A stretch of DNA of 64,000 bases from Arsenicicoccus cauae (GCF_009707125.1 NZ_WLVL01000037.1:62001-126000); one strand, 5' to 3'; numbered from the stretch's first letter, positions 40,212 through 49,609 are shown. Made by a program: numbers and translations. Notes: generated from the sequence alone by a model not told the origin.

Positions 40212-40781
40212 TCAGTTCCTCTTCTCTTCGTTGCTGGTCAGAGCTTGCAGGGCCGACCACCGGGGGTCGAGCACCTCGTGGTGGTGGTCCGGATCGTCCG
40301 CCAGGTGCGCTCCGCACTCGGAGCACAGCCCTGGGCAGTCGTCCCGGCACACCGGCTGGAACGGCAGGGTGGGCACCACTGCGTCCCGCAGCACCGGCTC
40401 GAGGTCGAGCAGGTCTCCCTCGAGCTCACGCACGTCGTCGTCCTCGTCGTCCGTCGCCACCTGCTCGTGCCGAGCAGCACGCTCGGCGTAGGCGAACAGC
40501 TCCTGGAAGGTGGCCTCCACGGGGAGGGTCACCGGGTCCAGGCACCGCACGCAGGCGCCGGTCGCCGTGGTGGTGATGGTGCCGGTCACGAGCACGCCCT
40601 CGAGCACGGACTCGTAGCGCACGTCGATCGTCACGGGGGTGTCGGGCGCCACCGCGATGACGTCGGTCCCGAGGTCCTCCGGGGCGTCCACGACGCGCTG
40701 CTCGGCGTGCATGGACCCGGGGCGACGACCGAGCTCCCGGGTGTCGAACACCAGGGGCGAGCGGGGGTCGAGTCGGGACAT
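40212..40781 (-). CDS. DUF177/YceD family protein
   Basis: 189-aa acidic protein of the YceD (DUF177) family, linked to 23S rRNA or L32 biogenesis and nearly always upstream of rpmF. Visible features are [34 protein letters not shown] and the cysteine cluster [16 protein letters not shown], which may bind zinc. The ATG at 40781 is used; frames reaching 40895 lack conservation. The 189-base gap to coaD holds only short GC-rich repeats. Confidence 0.92.
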   Translation of the reverse strand: MSRLDPRSPLVFDTRELGRRPGSMHAEQRVVDAPEDLGTDVIAVAPDTPVTIDVRYESVLEGVLVTGTITTTATGACVRCLDPVTLPVEATFQELFAYAERAARHEQVATDDEDDDVRELEGDLLDLEPVLRDAVVPTLPFQPVCRDDCPGLCSECGAHLADDPDHHHEVLDPRWSALQALTSNEEKRN

Positions 40782-40970
40782 GGCTCCAGTCCGAGCGGTC
40801 GAGGATGGTGAACGCACGGTCGTCGAGATCGTGCAGGTCGGTGCTGCCGGCCCGTCGTCGGCGCCCCGGGCGCCGGCACACAGACCGACGCACAAGACTA
40901 CCGGACGTGGCGGGCTGCCCCAAATGCACCACGGGCCGCCCGGGCGGTCGTCCGGGCGATCGTCCAGGGC

Positions 40971-41462
40971 TCAGGCGCCTCGCGCCCGCAGCGCCTGCGC
41001 CACCGGCTCCGGGACGAGGTCGAGGCCGTAGCCGCCGAGGCGCCATACCTCCTTGACCAGCGAGCTGGACACGTGCTCGAAGGCCGGGTTGCCGGGCAGG
41101 AAGACCGTCTCGACCCCGGTGAGGTGCTTGTTCATCAGGGCCATGGGCAGCTCGTAGGCGAAGTCGGTGCCCGACCGCAGGCCCTTGACGATGGCGCCGA
41201 TCCCGAGCCTCGTGCAGAGGTCCACCAGCAGGCCGTCGGCGTAGGCCCCCACGGACACCCCCTGCAGGTGAGCGACCGACTCCTCGATGAGGCGGACCCG
41301 CTCGTCGATGCCGAACATCCCCGAGTCGGCCTTGGCCGGGTTGTAGAGCACCCCGACCACCACCTCGTCGTAGAGACGCGTGGCGCGCTCGACGATGTCG
41401 AGGTGGCCCAGGGTCATGGGGTCGTAGGAGCCCGGGCAGATGCAGCGGCGGACCTCGCTCAT
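40971..41462 (-). CDS. coaD: Phosphopantetheine adenylyltransferase
   Basis: Fourth step of coenzyme A synthesis: 4'-phosphopantetheine plus ATP gives dephospho-CoA. The 163-aa product has the nucleotidyltransferase motif CICPGSYDPMTLGHLDIVER (T/HxGH), KADSGMFGIDERVRLIEE, IVKGLRSGTDFAYELPMALM and the ATP-site HVSSSLVKEVWRLGG. The ATG overlaps the rsmD stop (ATGA). Confidence 0.97.
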   Translation of the reverse strand: MSEVRRCICPGSYDPMTLGHLDIVERATRLYDEVVVGVLYNPAKADSGMFGIDERVRLIEESVAHLQGVSVGAYADGLLVDLCTRLGIGAIVKGLRSGTDFAYELPMALMNKHLTGVETVFLPGNPAFEHVSSSLVKEVWRLGGYGLDLVPEPVAQALRARGA

Positions 41463-42034
41463 GGCGTGAAACCTACCGCGTGCTCGGCGTACCACACGGA
41501 GGTCTCGCCGTAGCGCTTGTGGTCCACGACGGACAGCCCCTGCGGCCAGCGCGGCTCGGGCGACCGGGAGGACCGCTCGACGACGACGACGGCCTCCGGG
41601 GCGAGCCAGTCCCCGTCGACGAGGCGGCCGAGGACGGCCGCCAGGGCCTCCTCGGAGAGGTCGTATGGCGGGTCGACCAGCACCACGTCCAACGGCTCCC
41701 CGGCTCGCGGACCCGCGAGCACGCGCTCGACCGTGTCGCGGCGCACGGTCACCTCGCGGAGGCCGAGCTCCCTGGCGTTGCGGGTCGCCACCTGCGCCGC
41801 AGACCGGTCGTGCTCGACCAGCAGCACGCTCGCGGCCCCCCGCGAGGCGGCCTCGAGCCCGAGCGCGCCGGACCCGGCATACAGGTCGGCGACGTGAGCG
41901 CCGGCCAGGACGTCGAGGTGGGCCAGGCGGGAGTAGACCGCCTCGCGCACGCGGTCGCTCGTGGGGCGGGTGCCACGGCCGGTGGGGGTGCTGAGGCGCC
42001 GGCCGCCGACGCTGCCGGCGATGATCCTGGTCAC
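41459..42034 (-). CDS. rsmD: 16S rRNA (guanine966-N2)-methyltransferase RsmD
   Basis: Methylates G966 of 16S rRNA with SAM. The 191-aa product shows MTRIIAGSVGGRRLSTPTG, RPTSDRVREAVYSRL, the SAM motif ADLYAGSGALGLEAASRGA and the catalytic DVVLVDPPYDL (DPPY). The recG-rsmD-coaD order is typical. A 15-base gap separates it from recG. Confidence 0.96.
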   Translation of the reverse strand: MTRIIAGSVGGRRLSTPTGRGTRPTSDRVREAVYSRLAHLDVLAGAHVADLYAGSGALGLEAASRGAASVLLVEHDRSAAQVATRNARELGLREVTVRRDTVERVLAGPRAGEPLDVVLVDPPYDLSEEALAAVLGRLVDGDWLAPEAVVVVERSSRSPEPRWPQGLSVVDHKRYGETSVWYAEHAVGFTP

Positions 42035-42049
42035 GCGGGCAGCCTACGG

Positions 42050-44362
42050 TCACCCCCGCTCGAGGTAGGCAGCGCTCTCGTCGTCGAGCGTGTCGGCGAG
42101 CCACGCCGCGAGCCGCGGGTGCGCCGCGAGGCCCACGTCGTCCCGCAGCAGGTCCTGGGCGTCCTCCCGGGCCTCGGCGATCAGCTCGACGTCGCGGGGG
42201 TCGGCCAGGCGCAGCATCCGGATGCGGCGTCGACGCCCGCTCTGGCTCGCCCCCAGGACGTCGCCCTCGCCGCGCAGTTCGAGGTCATGCTCGGCGAGCG
42301 CGAATCCGTCGGTGGTGCCAGCGACGGCCTGCAGCCGCTGCCAGGCGACGGGCACGTCCCCGTCGTCGCCGGTGGGCTCGACCGTGCTCGCGAGGAAGCA
42401 GGTGCCCGCGTGCTCACCGCGACCGACCCGGCCGCGCAGCTGGTGGAGCTGGCTGATCCCGAAGCGGTCGGCGTCGAGGACCACCATGACGGTCGCGTTG
42501 GGCACGTCGACCCCCACCTCGATGACCGTGGTCGCGACGAGCACGTCGATCTCGCCCGCGGCGAACCTCCGCATGACCGCGTCCTTGTCGTCGCCCGCGA
42601 GCCGCCCGTGCAGGAGCCCGAGCCGCACCCCTTCGAGCTGGGGGGTGGCGTGCACGAGCAGGTCGTAGGCCTGCAGGAGGCTCATGGCGTCCGGTCGCCG
42701 GGCCCCCGCGCGGGCGTCGGAGCCCTCGTGGCCCCGAGCGCCCAGGTCGTCCTCGGCACCCGCCGCACCCGCCGCACCCTCGACCCCCTCGGGCGGGGCC
42801 TCGACGAAGCCGTCCTCGGTCTCCTCGCCGCTCGGGCTGTCGTTGTCACCGATCCGTCCGCACACGACATAGGCCTGCCGCCCGGCGGCCACGGCCTCGG
42901 CCACGACCTGCCACATGCGGGCCATCCAGGTGCCGGAGCCCTGATGGACCACGTGGGTCGTGATCGGCGACCGGCCCGCCGGCAGCTCGCGCAGGATCGC
43001 GGTCTCCATGTCACCGAAGACCGTCATGGCGACCGAGCGCGGGATCGGCGTCGCCGTCATGACCAGCACGTGCGGTGGCCGGGATGCCTTGGCCCGCAGG
43101 GCATCTCGTTGCTCGACGCCGAATCGGTGCTGCTCGTCCACGACCACGAGCCCGAGGTCGGCCAGCTGCACGTGCTCCTGGATCAGCGCGTGCGTGCCGA
43201 TGACGATGCCGGCCTGCCCGGAGGCCGCCTCGGACAGGGCTCGGCGGCGCGCGTCGGCGCTCATCGACCCGGTGAGCAGCACCACCCGGGTCGCCTCGTC
43301 CGCCCCGCCGAGCAGGCCACCCTCGGCGAGCGGGCCCATGATCGCGCGGACCGAGCGCTCGTGCTGGGCGGCGAGCACCTCGGTCGGGGCGAGCAGGGCG
43401 GCCTGGCCGCCGGAGTCGACGACCTGCAGCATGGCGCGCAGCGCCACGACCGTCTTGCCGGAGCCCACGTCTCCCTGCAGGAGGCGGTGCATGGGGACGG
43501 GCGAGGCCAGGTCGTGGGCGAGCTCCTCGCCGACGACCCGCTGCCCCTCGGTGAGGGGGAAAGGCAGGGCCGCGTCGAACGCGTCGAGCAGGCCACCGCG
43601 CCGGCCGGGACGGGCGGTGCCCTCGTCCCGGGCTGCCGTGAGGCGCCGCTGGACGAGGGCCGTCTGCAGCACCAGGGCCTCGTCGTAGCGCAGCCGGGAG
43701 CGGGCGGTCGTGAGGTCGCCCCAGGCGCGGGGCTGGTGGATCAGGCGCACCGCCGTCGTCCGGTCGCAGAGCCCGTGGCGGCGGACCAGCTCGTCCGGGA
43801 CGGGGTCCTCGAGCTCGCCGACCGCGTCGAGCACGATGCCCATCGCCGTCCCGATCTGCCAAGAGGTCAGCCGGTCGACGCTCCGGTAGACGGGCAGGAT
43901 CTGCTGGTGGCGCACCGAGTCCTGGATGACCTGGTAGTCGGGGTGCGACAGCTGCCAGCGTCCGTTGAAGGTGCCGGCTCGCCCGGAGAACACCGCGAGC
44001 GTGCCGGGGGTGAGGTCCTTGGCCGGTCCCCAGTGGCTGAAGAAGGTGAGGTCGATCTCGGTCGTACCGTCCGTCACCGTGGCCCGCAGCAGCTTCTTGC
44101 GCGGGTTGGAGCGGACCGGCGCGACGACGGCCTTGAGCACCTCGGCCACCACGACGAGGTGCTCCCCCTCGCGCAGCCGAGCAGTCGAGAGCCGGGCCTC
44201 GAGATAGTCCCGGGGGTACCACTCCAGCAGGTCACCGGCCGTGACCAGACCGGCCTTGGCCAGCACGTCAGCGGTGCGCTTGCCCAGCAGGGAGCGCAGG
44301 GAACTGCCCGGCCCGGCGCGGTCCGCGCCCTCCCGGTCCACCCAGGTCGTCTCCCCCGGCAC
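42050..44362 (-). CDS. recG: ATP-dependent DNA helicase RecG
   Basis: Remodels stalled forks and branched DNA. The 770-aa product has an N-terminal wedge OB domain (residues 60-170), Walker A LLQGDVGSGKTVVALRAM, DEQH-box LVVVDEQHRFGVEQRDAL, motif III VMTATPIPRSVAMTVFGDME, and motifs V-VI TTVIEVGVDVPNATVMVV and HQLRGRVGRGEHAGTCFL. An insertion rich in Gly/Ala/Glu (near base 42780) lies between the helicase lobes. The GTG start at 44362 directly abuts the stop of the DAK gene. Confidence 0.95.
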   Translation of the reverse strand: MPGETTWVDREGADRAGPGSSLRSLLGKRTADVLAKAGLVTAGDLLEWYPRDYLEARLSTARLREGEHLVVVAEVLKAVVAPVRSNPRKKLLRATVTDGTTEIDLTFFSHWGPAKDLTPGTLAVFSGRAGTFNGRWQLSHPDYQVIQDSVRHQQILPVYRSVDRLTSWQIGTAMGIVLDAVGELEDPVPDELVRRHGLCDRTTAVRLIHQPRAWGDLTTARSRLRYDEALVLQTALVQRRLTAARDEGTARPGRRGGLLDAFDAALPFPLTEGQRVVGEELAHDLASPVPMHRLLQGDVGSGKTVVALRAMLQVVDSGGQAALLAPTEVLAAQHERSVRAIMGPLAEGGLLGGADEATRVVLLTGSMSADARRRALSEAASGQAGIVIGTHALIQEHVQLADLGLVVVDEQHRFGVEQRDALRAKASRPPHVLVMTATPIPRSVAMTVFGDMETAILRELPAGRSPITTHVVHQGSGTWMARMWQVVAEAVAAGRQAYVVCGRIGDNDSPSGEETEDGFVEAPPEGVEGAAGAAGAEDDLGARGHEGSDARAGARRPDAMSLLQAYDLLVHATPQLEGVRLGLLHGRLAGDDKDAVMRRFAAGEIDVLVATTVIEVGVDVPNATVMVVLDADRFGISQLHQLRGRVGRGEHAGTCFLASTVEPTGDDGDVPVAWQRLQAVAGTTDGFALAEHDLELRGEGDVLGASQSGRRRRIRMLRLADPRDVELIAEAREDAQDLLRDDVGLAAHPRLAAWLADTLDDESAAYLERG

Positions 44363-46084
44363 CTACTCGACCCCCACCATCAGCAGGTATGCCGCCTGCC
44401 CGCCCCTGTGGACGCCCACCTCCACGTCGGGCCACCGGCGCGTGAGGTGCTCGCGCACGGCCGCGACGTCCGCGTCGGGCAGCCCCGCGGTCACGAGGGT
44501 GACCAGCTCTCCACCCTGCTCCAGCAGACGGTCCAGCAGCTCGGTCCCGACCGCCGCCGCGGACTGCCCCACCAGGACGATGTCACCCTCGACGATGCCG
44601 AGCAGGTCCCCGGTCCGACAGGGTCCTGCCGCCGTCGACGCGTCCCGGGCCGCGCGGGCGATCGCTCCGCTGCGGACCTCCTCCACGGCGGTCCGCATCG
44701 CCTCGGCCGCCTCGTGCGCGGGCGCCCCCCGGTCGAGGACCGCCAGGCACGCGAGGCCGGCGACGTCGGACCGGGAGGGCACGACGTGCACCTCGCGACC
44801 GGCGGTGGTCAGCTCGTCGGCCGCGCTCGTGGCGGTGAGCAGGACGTCGGGGTCGTTGGGCAGCAGCAGCACGGGACGGTCGGGGTGGTGCTCGACCACG
44901 TCCACGATGGCGCCGACGCTGGCCCGAGCGCCGGGGCTGCTCGGCACGACGAGCGCGCCCTCGTCGACGAAGAGCTCGCGCAACCCGCGCCCGTCGGTGC
45001 AGACCACGACGAGGGGGCCGTCCTGGGCGGCCAGGGCACCGGTGGCCTCCCGGCTCTCTCGCACGGTCGCGGCCTGGGCGTGCAGGTCGGTCACGGTGAC
45101 CCCCGAGACGGCACCCGCCTGGTCTGCGGCCCGCAGCACGGCGTCGGGGTCGTCGGCGTGCACGTGCACGCGCGCCAGGTCGCCGTCGACCGCCACCACG
45201 ACGCTGTCGCCGAGGGCACCGAGCGCGGAGCGCAGGTGGTCCACGGCCGCGGTCGTGGACAGGTGGAGCACCAGCATCACCTCGTGCTGGGGACCGCGGT
45301 AGTCCTCCCCCACCTCGGGCCCGTCGTGGGCCTCGCGGGCGAGCGCGGCCAGCCGGTCCGCCTCCGCCGCGGGGTCTGCCTGGTCGCCGTCGCGCGGGTC
45401 GTCCACGTCGCTCCCACCGCCGTCGACCACCCGCTTGAGCGCGTCGAGGACCGTGACGAGGCCGGAGGCGCCGGCGTCGACGACCCCGGCGGTCCTCAGG
45501 GCGGCGAGCTGGGTGGGGGTGCGGTCCAGCGCCGCCCGCGCCGCGGCCACGGCCGCGTCGACCACGGCGCTGAGGCTGGCCTGCGCCTGACGGGCCCGCG
45601 CCTCGGCCGCCTCGGCGGCGCTGCGGGCGACGGTCAGGATCGTGCCCTCGGCGGGGTCCCCGACGCAGGCGTAGGCCAGGTCCGAGGCCCGGCGGAAGGC
45701 CTGGGCCACGATGCCGGCGTCGGCGCCGCCGTCATGCGCGGGGCGCTCGACGACGTCGAGCAGGCCCCGGACGAGCTGGCTGACGATGACGCCGGAGTTG
45801 CCGCGCGCGCCGAGGACGGCTGCGCGGGCGAAGGCCGTGAGCTCTTCCTCGGGCTCGGCCGCGACCGACCGCTCGACGGCGGAGTCCAGCGTCAGGAACA
45901 TGTTGGTGCCGGTGTCCCCGTCGGGGACGGGAAAGACGTTGAGCGCGTCGATCTCCTCGCGCCGCTCGGCCAGCGCCGCTCGCGACCGGACGGCCCACAG
46001 CCGCAGGGCGTGGCGGTCGAGCACGCTCAGCGGGCCACGCGGGCCACGCGGAGCACCTGGCTCACCGCGCTGCTGCTCACCCAT
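44363..46084 (-). CDS. DAK2 (DhaL/FakA-like) domain protein
   Basis: 573-aa protein of the FakA/YloV type. FakA with FakB phosphorylates exogenous fatty acids in Firmicutes; the actinobacterial role is less defined. The kinase domain shows LNVFPVPDGDTGTNMFLTLD (metal/ATP site), AVLGARGNSGVIVSQLVRGL and GVVDAGASGLVTVLDALKRV. A middle domain and a DegV-like C-terminal region (about 330-573: VVVCTDGRGLRELFV, VLLLPNDPDVLLTATSAADE) follow. It is encoded upstream of recG, with recG starting right at its stop, and is divergent from rpmB, as in many Gram-positive genomes. No fakB is present in the window. Confidence 0.9.
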   Translation of the reverse strand: MGEQQRGEPGAPRGPRGPLSVLDRHALRLWAVRSRAALAERREEIDALNVFPVPDGDTGTNMFLTLDSAVERSVAAEPEEELTAFARAAVLGARGNSGVIVSQLVRGLLDVVERPAHDGGADAGIVAQAFRRASDLAYACVGDPAEGTILTVARSAAEAAEARARQAQASLSAVVDAAVAAARAALDRTPTQLAALRTAGVVDAGASGLVTVLDALKRVVDGGGSDVDDPRDGDQADPAAEADRLAALAREAHDGPEVGEDYRGPQHEVMLVLHLSTTAAVDHLRSALGALGDSVVVAVDGDLARVHVHADDPDAVLRAADQAGAVSGVTVTDLHAQAATVRESREATGALAAQDGPLVVVCTDGRGLRELFVDEGALVVPSSPGARASVGAIVDVVEHHPDRPVLLLPNDPDVLLTATSAADELTTAGREVHVVPSRSDVAGLACLAVLDRGAPAHEAAEAMRTAVEEVRSGAIARAARDASTAAGPCRTGDLLGIVEGDIVLVGQSAAAVGTELLDRLLEQGGELVTLVTAGLPDADVAAVREHLTRRWPDVEVGVHRGGQAAYLLMVGVE

Positions 46085-46192
46085 CCGCGCCTCCCTCCGG
46101 CTCGACTCCGGCTCGACTCACGCTCGGCTCGCGTCGAGCCTACGCGAGGGCACCGACACACCTGCCAGACCCGTGAGGGCTGCCAGACCCGC

Positions 46193-46219
46193 GAGCTGCG
46201 AGAGCTGCGAGAGCTGCTC
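46193..46219. repeat. Three tandem 9-bp units in the rpmB upstream region
   Basis: GAGCTGCGA is repeated twice and followed by GAGCTGCTC. Just before it, CTGCCAGACCCG also occurs twice. These are short slippage-type repeats between the divergent DAK-domain gene and rpmB promoters; no function is evident. Confidence 0.8.
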
Positions 46220-46242
46220 GGCCGAGGTCAGCTACGCCAGGT

Positions 46243-46272
46243 TTGGATCCCACTGCCCCCGTCGGCTACGCT
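46243..46272 (+). promoter_or_regulatory. Putative rpmB promoter
   Basis: TTGGAT (46243-46248), 18 bases, TACGCT (46267-46272) matches the actinobacterial housekeeping pattern. It would give a leader of about 75 bases ending in TAGGAG before the GTG of rpmB. Confidence 0.5.
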
Positions 46273-46354
46273 AGAGCGGTTGCCCCACCACCTCCGCGCC
46301 GTCGGCGTGCTCGTCGGGGCGCACCCCGACTGTCAACGAATGTAGGAGATCACC

Positions 46355-46549
46355 GTGGCTGCCAACTGCGATGTCTGCGGCAAGGGACCGTCCTTCGGTC
46401 ACAGCATCTCGCACTCGCACCGTCGCACCAAGCGCACCTGGACCCCCAACATCCAGCGTGTCAAGGCTCTGGTCGGCGACGCGGGTGTGACCCCCAAGCG
46501 TCTCAACGTCTGCACCTCCTGCCTCAAGGCGGGCAAGGTCAAGCGCTGA
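46355..46549 (+). CDS. rpmB: 50S ribosomal protein L28 (bL28)
   Basis: 64-aa ribosomal protein starting at GTG with TAGGAG seven bases upstream. [31 protein letters not shown] and [12 protein letters not shown] are the bL28 core, with two CxxC pairs, so this is the zinc-binding form. Divergent placement from the DAK gene and recG matches other actinobacteria and Firmicutes. Confidence 0.97.
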   Translation: MAANCDVCGKGPSFGHSISHSHRRTKRTWTPNIQRVKALVGDAGVTPKRLNVCTSCLKAGKVKR

Positions 46550-46568
46550 CACCAGCACCGCAACACCG

Positions 46569-46603
46569 CCGAGGGCGGCTCTCCACGGGAGGGCCGCCCT
46601 CGG
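46569..46603 (+). terminator. rpmB terminator hairpin
   Basis: CCGAGGGCGGC (46569-46579) and GCCGCCCTCGG (46593-46603) form a perfect 11-bp stem with a 13-base loop, 20 bases after the rpmB stop. TGTCGTC follows instead of a U-tract. It would insulate rpmB from the membrane-protein gene starting at 46638. Confidence 0.7.
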
Positions 46604-46637
46604 TGTCGTCGGGGCCGTCCACCGGGCAGGAGGCCGT

Positions 46638-47789
46638 ATGACGTCCGCCTCCCCCTCCCGGGTCGCGGCGGTCGACGTGGCCCGCTGCCTGGCCCTGCTG
46701 GGGATCCTGGTGAACCACCTGGTCGGCGGGCTCGCGAGCGCCGTCCTGTGGGACGTGCACGCCGTGCTGTTCGCGGTGCTCGTCGGGGTCGGGGCTCAGC
46801 TCGGGTGGTCCGCGCACCGGCGCGGGTCGACGGCTCGGGCCGGTCTCGTGCGCGCGGGCGCCCTCGCCGTCGTGGGGCTGACCCTCGCCGACCTCGGGAC
46901 CCGGGCCGCGATCGTGCTGGTGCCCCTCGCGGTCGTCACCGTCGTCGTCACCTGGGCCGTTCGGCGCACCACCCGCGTCCTGCTCGGCGTGACGGCCTCC
47001 GTCGCTCTGCTGGCACCCCTCGTCGCCCACCTCGGGCGCCGGGGCCTGGCCGGTCGGTGGCTCCCCGACGTGGGGTGGAGCGACCTGCTCGACCCCTCGC
47101 ACGCCCTGTCCACCGCGGCGTTCGCGACGTCCTACCCCGCGGTGCTCTGGACGGCCTATGGCTTGCTCGGCGTCCTCGCCGCACGGGCCAGCCTGCCCGA
47201 CGGCAATCGCCCGGCACGGCCCGCCGCGCTGGCCCTGGCCGGGCTCAGCCTGGTGCTCGTCGGACGGGTCGGCAGCATCCTCGCTCTCGTCCTGACCCGT
47301 CGCACGGCCCTGCTGGAGGCGGAGCGGCGGGCCGCGGTCGAGGCGTCGAGCCTGCCCGACGACGTCGACCGGCTCACCCTCGTCGGGGCCTATCTGCCGT
47401 CGACACCCAGCCTGCTCGTCAGCGGTGGCCTCGCGCTCCTGGTGCTCGCCGGCGTCATCGCCCTGTGCCGGCGGCCCCGGGTCCGGGAGTCGGCCCTTGT
47501 GCGCGGTGCCGCGGACCTCGGATCCATGACCCTGTCGGCCTACACCCTGCACGTCCTGCTGCTGCCCGGCACCGAGCGCGTGCTGGAGGCCCACCCGGGG
47601 CTGGGACCGTGGTGGCTGTGGGCGGCGCACGTGACGATCATCGCGGTCGTGCTGCTCACCTGGCGGCGCACCCTGCCGAGCCCCCTGTCGTCCGGGCCGC
47701 TGGAGTGGGCCACCCGACGGGCGGTCGCCGCCGTCACCCCGCGAAGTGGTCGAAGCCCTGCCCCTGGACCGCCACGCCGTCCAGCGTGA
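46638..47789 (+). CDS. YeiB/DUF418-like polytopic membrane protein
   Basis: 383 aa with about ten hydrophobic helices. The start RVAAVDVARCLALLGILVNH resembles the first helix of YeiB/DUF418 and acyltransferase-3-like proteins, with RxxxxDxxRGxA-type residues. The C-terminal TLSAYTLHVLLL, WWLWAAHVTIIAVVLLTWRR and SGPLEWATRRAVA match the DUF418 signature (W...GPLEW). The substrate is unknown; an acyl or small-molecule transfer at the membrane is inference. The last 56 bases overlap the 3' end of thiL on the other strand. Confidence 0.8.
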   Translation: MTSASPSRVAAVDVARCLALLGILVNHLVGGLASAVLWDVHAVLFAVLVGVGAQLGWSAHRRGSTARAGLVRAGALAVVGLTLADLGTRAAIVLVPLAVVTVVVTWAVRRTTRVLLGVTASVALLAPLVAHLGRRGLAGRWLPDVGWSDLLDPSHALSTAAFATSYPAVLWTAYGLLGVLAARASLPDGNRPARPAALALAGLSLVLVGRVGSILALVLTRRTALLEAERRAAVEASSLPDDVDRLTLVGAYLPSTPSLLVSGGLALLVLAGVIALCRRPRVRESALVRGAADLGSMTLSAYTLHVLLLPGTERVLEAHPGLGPWWLWAAHVTIIAVVLLTWRRTLPSPLSSGPLEWATRRAVAAVTPRSGRSPAPGPPRRPA

Positions 47790-48750
47790 CCCGCGGCAGG
47801 GCATCGTCCGCCTCGACGACCCGCCCGATCGGCCGCCACCGCACCGGCCCCGCCTCGTCGGGCGACACGGCGGCCGCGCCGGGCGGGAAGGTCGCGATCA
47901 ACGAGTGTTCCTCCCCCCCGGTGAGGACCTGCTGCCACGCCACGTCGAGCGGGATGCTCGCCGCGAGGCCCGCGACCACGTCGAGCAGCCCGGCGCGGCC
48001 CAGGTCGATGCGCACCCCTGAGGCGCGCGCGATCCGCCCGGCGTCGCGCACCAGCCCGTCGGAGACGTCCATCATGGCCGTGGCCCCGGCAGCGGCGGCG
48101 TCGCGCCCGGCCCCGACGTCGGTCGTGGGCACGAGGTGGTCCCGGACGAGCCTCGACGCCCCGGTCCCCGGCTCAAGGCCCTCCCCCTGCTCGAGCAGCC
48201 ACCACCCCGCTCCGGAGCGTCCGAGGCTGCCGTGGACGGCCAGCACGTCGCCGACCCGGGCGCCCGACCTCAGCACGGGGTCACGGCCCTCCAGGTCGCC
48301 GAGCGCCGTGATCGAGACCATCACCACGCCGTCGGGCGCGCCCGAGAGGTCACCACCGACGACGCTCACGGCATACCGCTCGGCCTGGGAGCCGACCCCC
48401 CGGGCGAACTCGACCGCCCACGACTCGGGCAGGTCGCGGTGCGCCGCGAGCGTGACCAGCAGACCGGTGGGGCGGGCGCCCATGGCGGCGAGGTCGGCGA
48501 CGTTCTGCGTCACGAGCTTGGCGCCGACCTCGGCCGGTGCGGACCACTCGTCGCGCCAGTCGTGGCCCAGCACCATCGTGTCCGTCGTCGCCACCACCGA
48601 CCCCGACGCGGCCCGCACCACGGCCGCGTCGTCCCCGGGCGGGACCAGCACGTCCTCGCCCTGGGCGAAGTGCGGGAAGATCCGCGCGAGCAGCTCCTCC
48701 TCCGACAGGTCCCGCAGGCGCGGCCCGTCCCCGGCGTGGGCTTGTGACAT
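47734..48750 (-). CDS. thiL: Thiamine-monophosphate kinase
   Basis: Phosphorylates thiamine monophosphate to the active diphosphate. The 338-aa product has the PurM/ThiL fold motifs VPPGDDAAVVRA, ATTDTMVLGHDWRDEW, NVADLAAMGARPTGLLVTL, VVGGDLSGAPDG and MMDVSDGLVRDAGRIA. The end LDGVAVQGQGFDHF is the family C-terminus. The ATG at 48750 is chosen. It is divergent from the Lrp-domain gene and converges with an overlap on the YeiB-like gene. Confidence 0.95.
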   Translation of the reverse strand: MSQAHAGDGPRLRDLSEEELLARIFPHFAQGEDVLVPPGDDAAVVRAASGSVVATTDTMVLGHDWRDEWSAPAEVGAKLVTQNVADLAAMGARPTGLLVTLAAHRDLPESWAVEFARGVGSQAERYAVSVVGGDLSGAPDGVVMVSITALGDLEGRDPVLRSGARVGDVLAVHGSLGRSGAGWWLLEQGEGLEPGTGASRLVRDHLVPTTDVGAGRDAAAAGATAMMDVSDGLVRDAGRIARASGVRIDLGRAGLLDVVAGLAASIPLDVAWQQVLTGGEEHSLIATFPPGAAAVSPDEAGPVRWRPIGRVVEADDALPRVTLDGVAVQGQGFDHFAG

Positions 48751-48870
48751 GCGGACCTCCAGTGCGAGCCTTCGGGAGCGACACGCTACCGTGGTCGCGA
48801 CGCGGCACCGCCCTTGGTCCCGCACCCGCCGCAGCGACGCGGCGGCAGCCCAGAACGAGTGGAGGATTCG

Positions 48871-49104
48871 ATGGTCCAGGCCTACATCCTGATCCAGTCC
48901 GAGGTCGGCAAGTCGTCCCAGGTGTCCGAGTCCGTCGGTGCGATCGACGGGGTCGTCAAGGCCGAGGAGGTCACCGGACCCTACGACGTGATCGCCCGCG
49001 TGGAGGCGGACAACGTCAACGAGCTGGGCCAGCTCGTCATCGCCAAGATCCAGGACATCCAGGGCATCACCCGCACGCTGACCTGCACCGTCGTCCACGG
49101 CTGA
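48871..49104 (+). CDS. Lrp/AsnC ligand-binding (RAM) domain protein
   Basis: 77-aa stand-alone RAM domain without a DNA-binding part. YILIQSEVGKSSQVSESVG and VTGPYDVIARVEADNVNELG are the typical fold. The ATG at 48871 follows GGAGG. Such short proteins bind amino acids as oligomers and are conserved beside thiL and DUF3515 in actinobacteria. The role is not established. Confidence 0.9.
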   Translation: MVQAYILIQSEVGKSSQVSESVGAIDGVVKAEEVTGPYDVIARVEADNVNELGQLVIAKIQDIQGITRTLTCTVVHG

Positions 49105-49114
49105 GCAGGAGACC

Positions 49115-49588
49115 GTGCAGGGTCTGCTCGACCGGCGCATCCTCGTCACGGCCACCGTCTGCGCACTCGCGGCGGTGGCCGTGACGCTGCTCCTGCTCCG
49201 TCCGCGTCCGGTCGAGGTGGCCGCCGGCCCCGCCGACACCTCGAGCGCCTGCGTGGCGGCAAGGGCGCACTGGCCCACCTCCGTCGCGGGCGAGCCGCGA
49301 CGGGACGACCTGGTCGGCGCCGAGAGCGCGGCGGCCTGGGGGTCCCCGGCGATCATCGCGCGCTGCGGCCTGGCGCCCCAGCCGCCCAGCACCGACCAGT
49401 GCATCGACGTCAGCGGGACCGACTGGGTCGTGCAGCGGCTGACGGACGGGACGCGGCTGACGTCATACGGCACCGACCCCGCCATCGAGGTGCTCGTGCC
49501 CGAGCGCTACGCCCCCGCGCCCCTGCGGGTCGGCGCCTTCGCCGACGCCGTGAGATCTCTCCCCTCGACCGGCCGACGCTGCACCTGA
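49115..49588 (+). CDS. DUF3515 family membrane-anchored protein
   Basis: 157-aa protein with one N-terminal membrane helix (about residues 9-29) and an extracytoplasmic domain with three conserved cysteines (SSACVAARAHWP, IIARCGLAPQPPSTDQC) plus GTDWVVQRLTDGTRLTSYG. It matches DUF3515, an actinobacterial family of unknown function usually next to thiL. It starts at GTG, 10 bases after the RAM-domain gene. Confidence 0.88.
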   Translation: MQGLLDRRILVTATVCALAAVAVTLLLLRPRPVEVAAGPADTSSACVAARAHWPTSVAGEPRRDDLVGAESAAAWGSPAIIARCGLAPQPPSTDQCIDVSGTDWVVQRLTDGTRLTSYGTDPAIEVLVPERYAPAPLRVGAFADAVRSLPSTGRRCT

Positions 49589-49609
49589 ACCAGGGGCACA
49601 CTGGGTCGC

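Noticed and set aside
41480-46345. A 1621-codon open frame on the plus strand opposite recG and the DAK-domain gene
   Set aside because: It is antisense to genes with clear motifs. High third-position GC removes stop codons from the opposite frame, and the translation has no domain.
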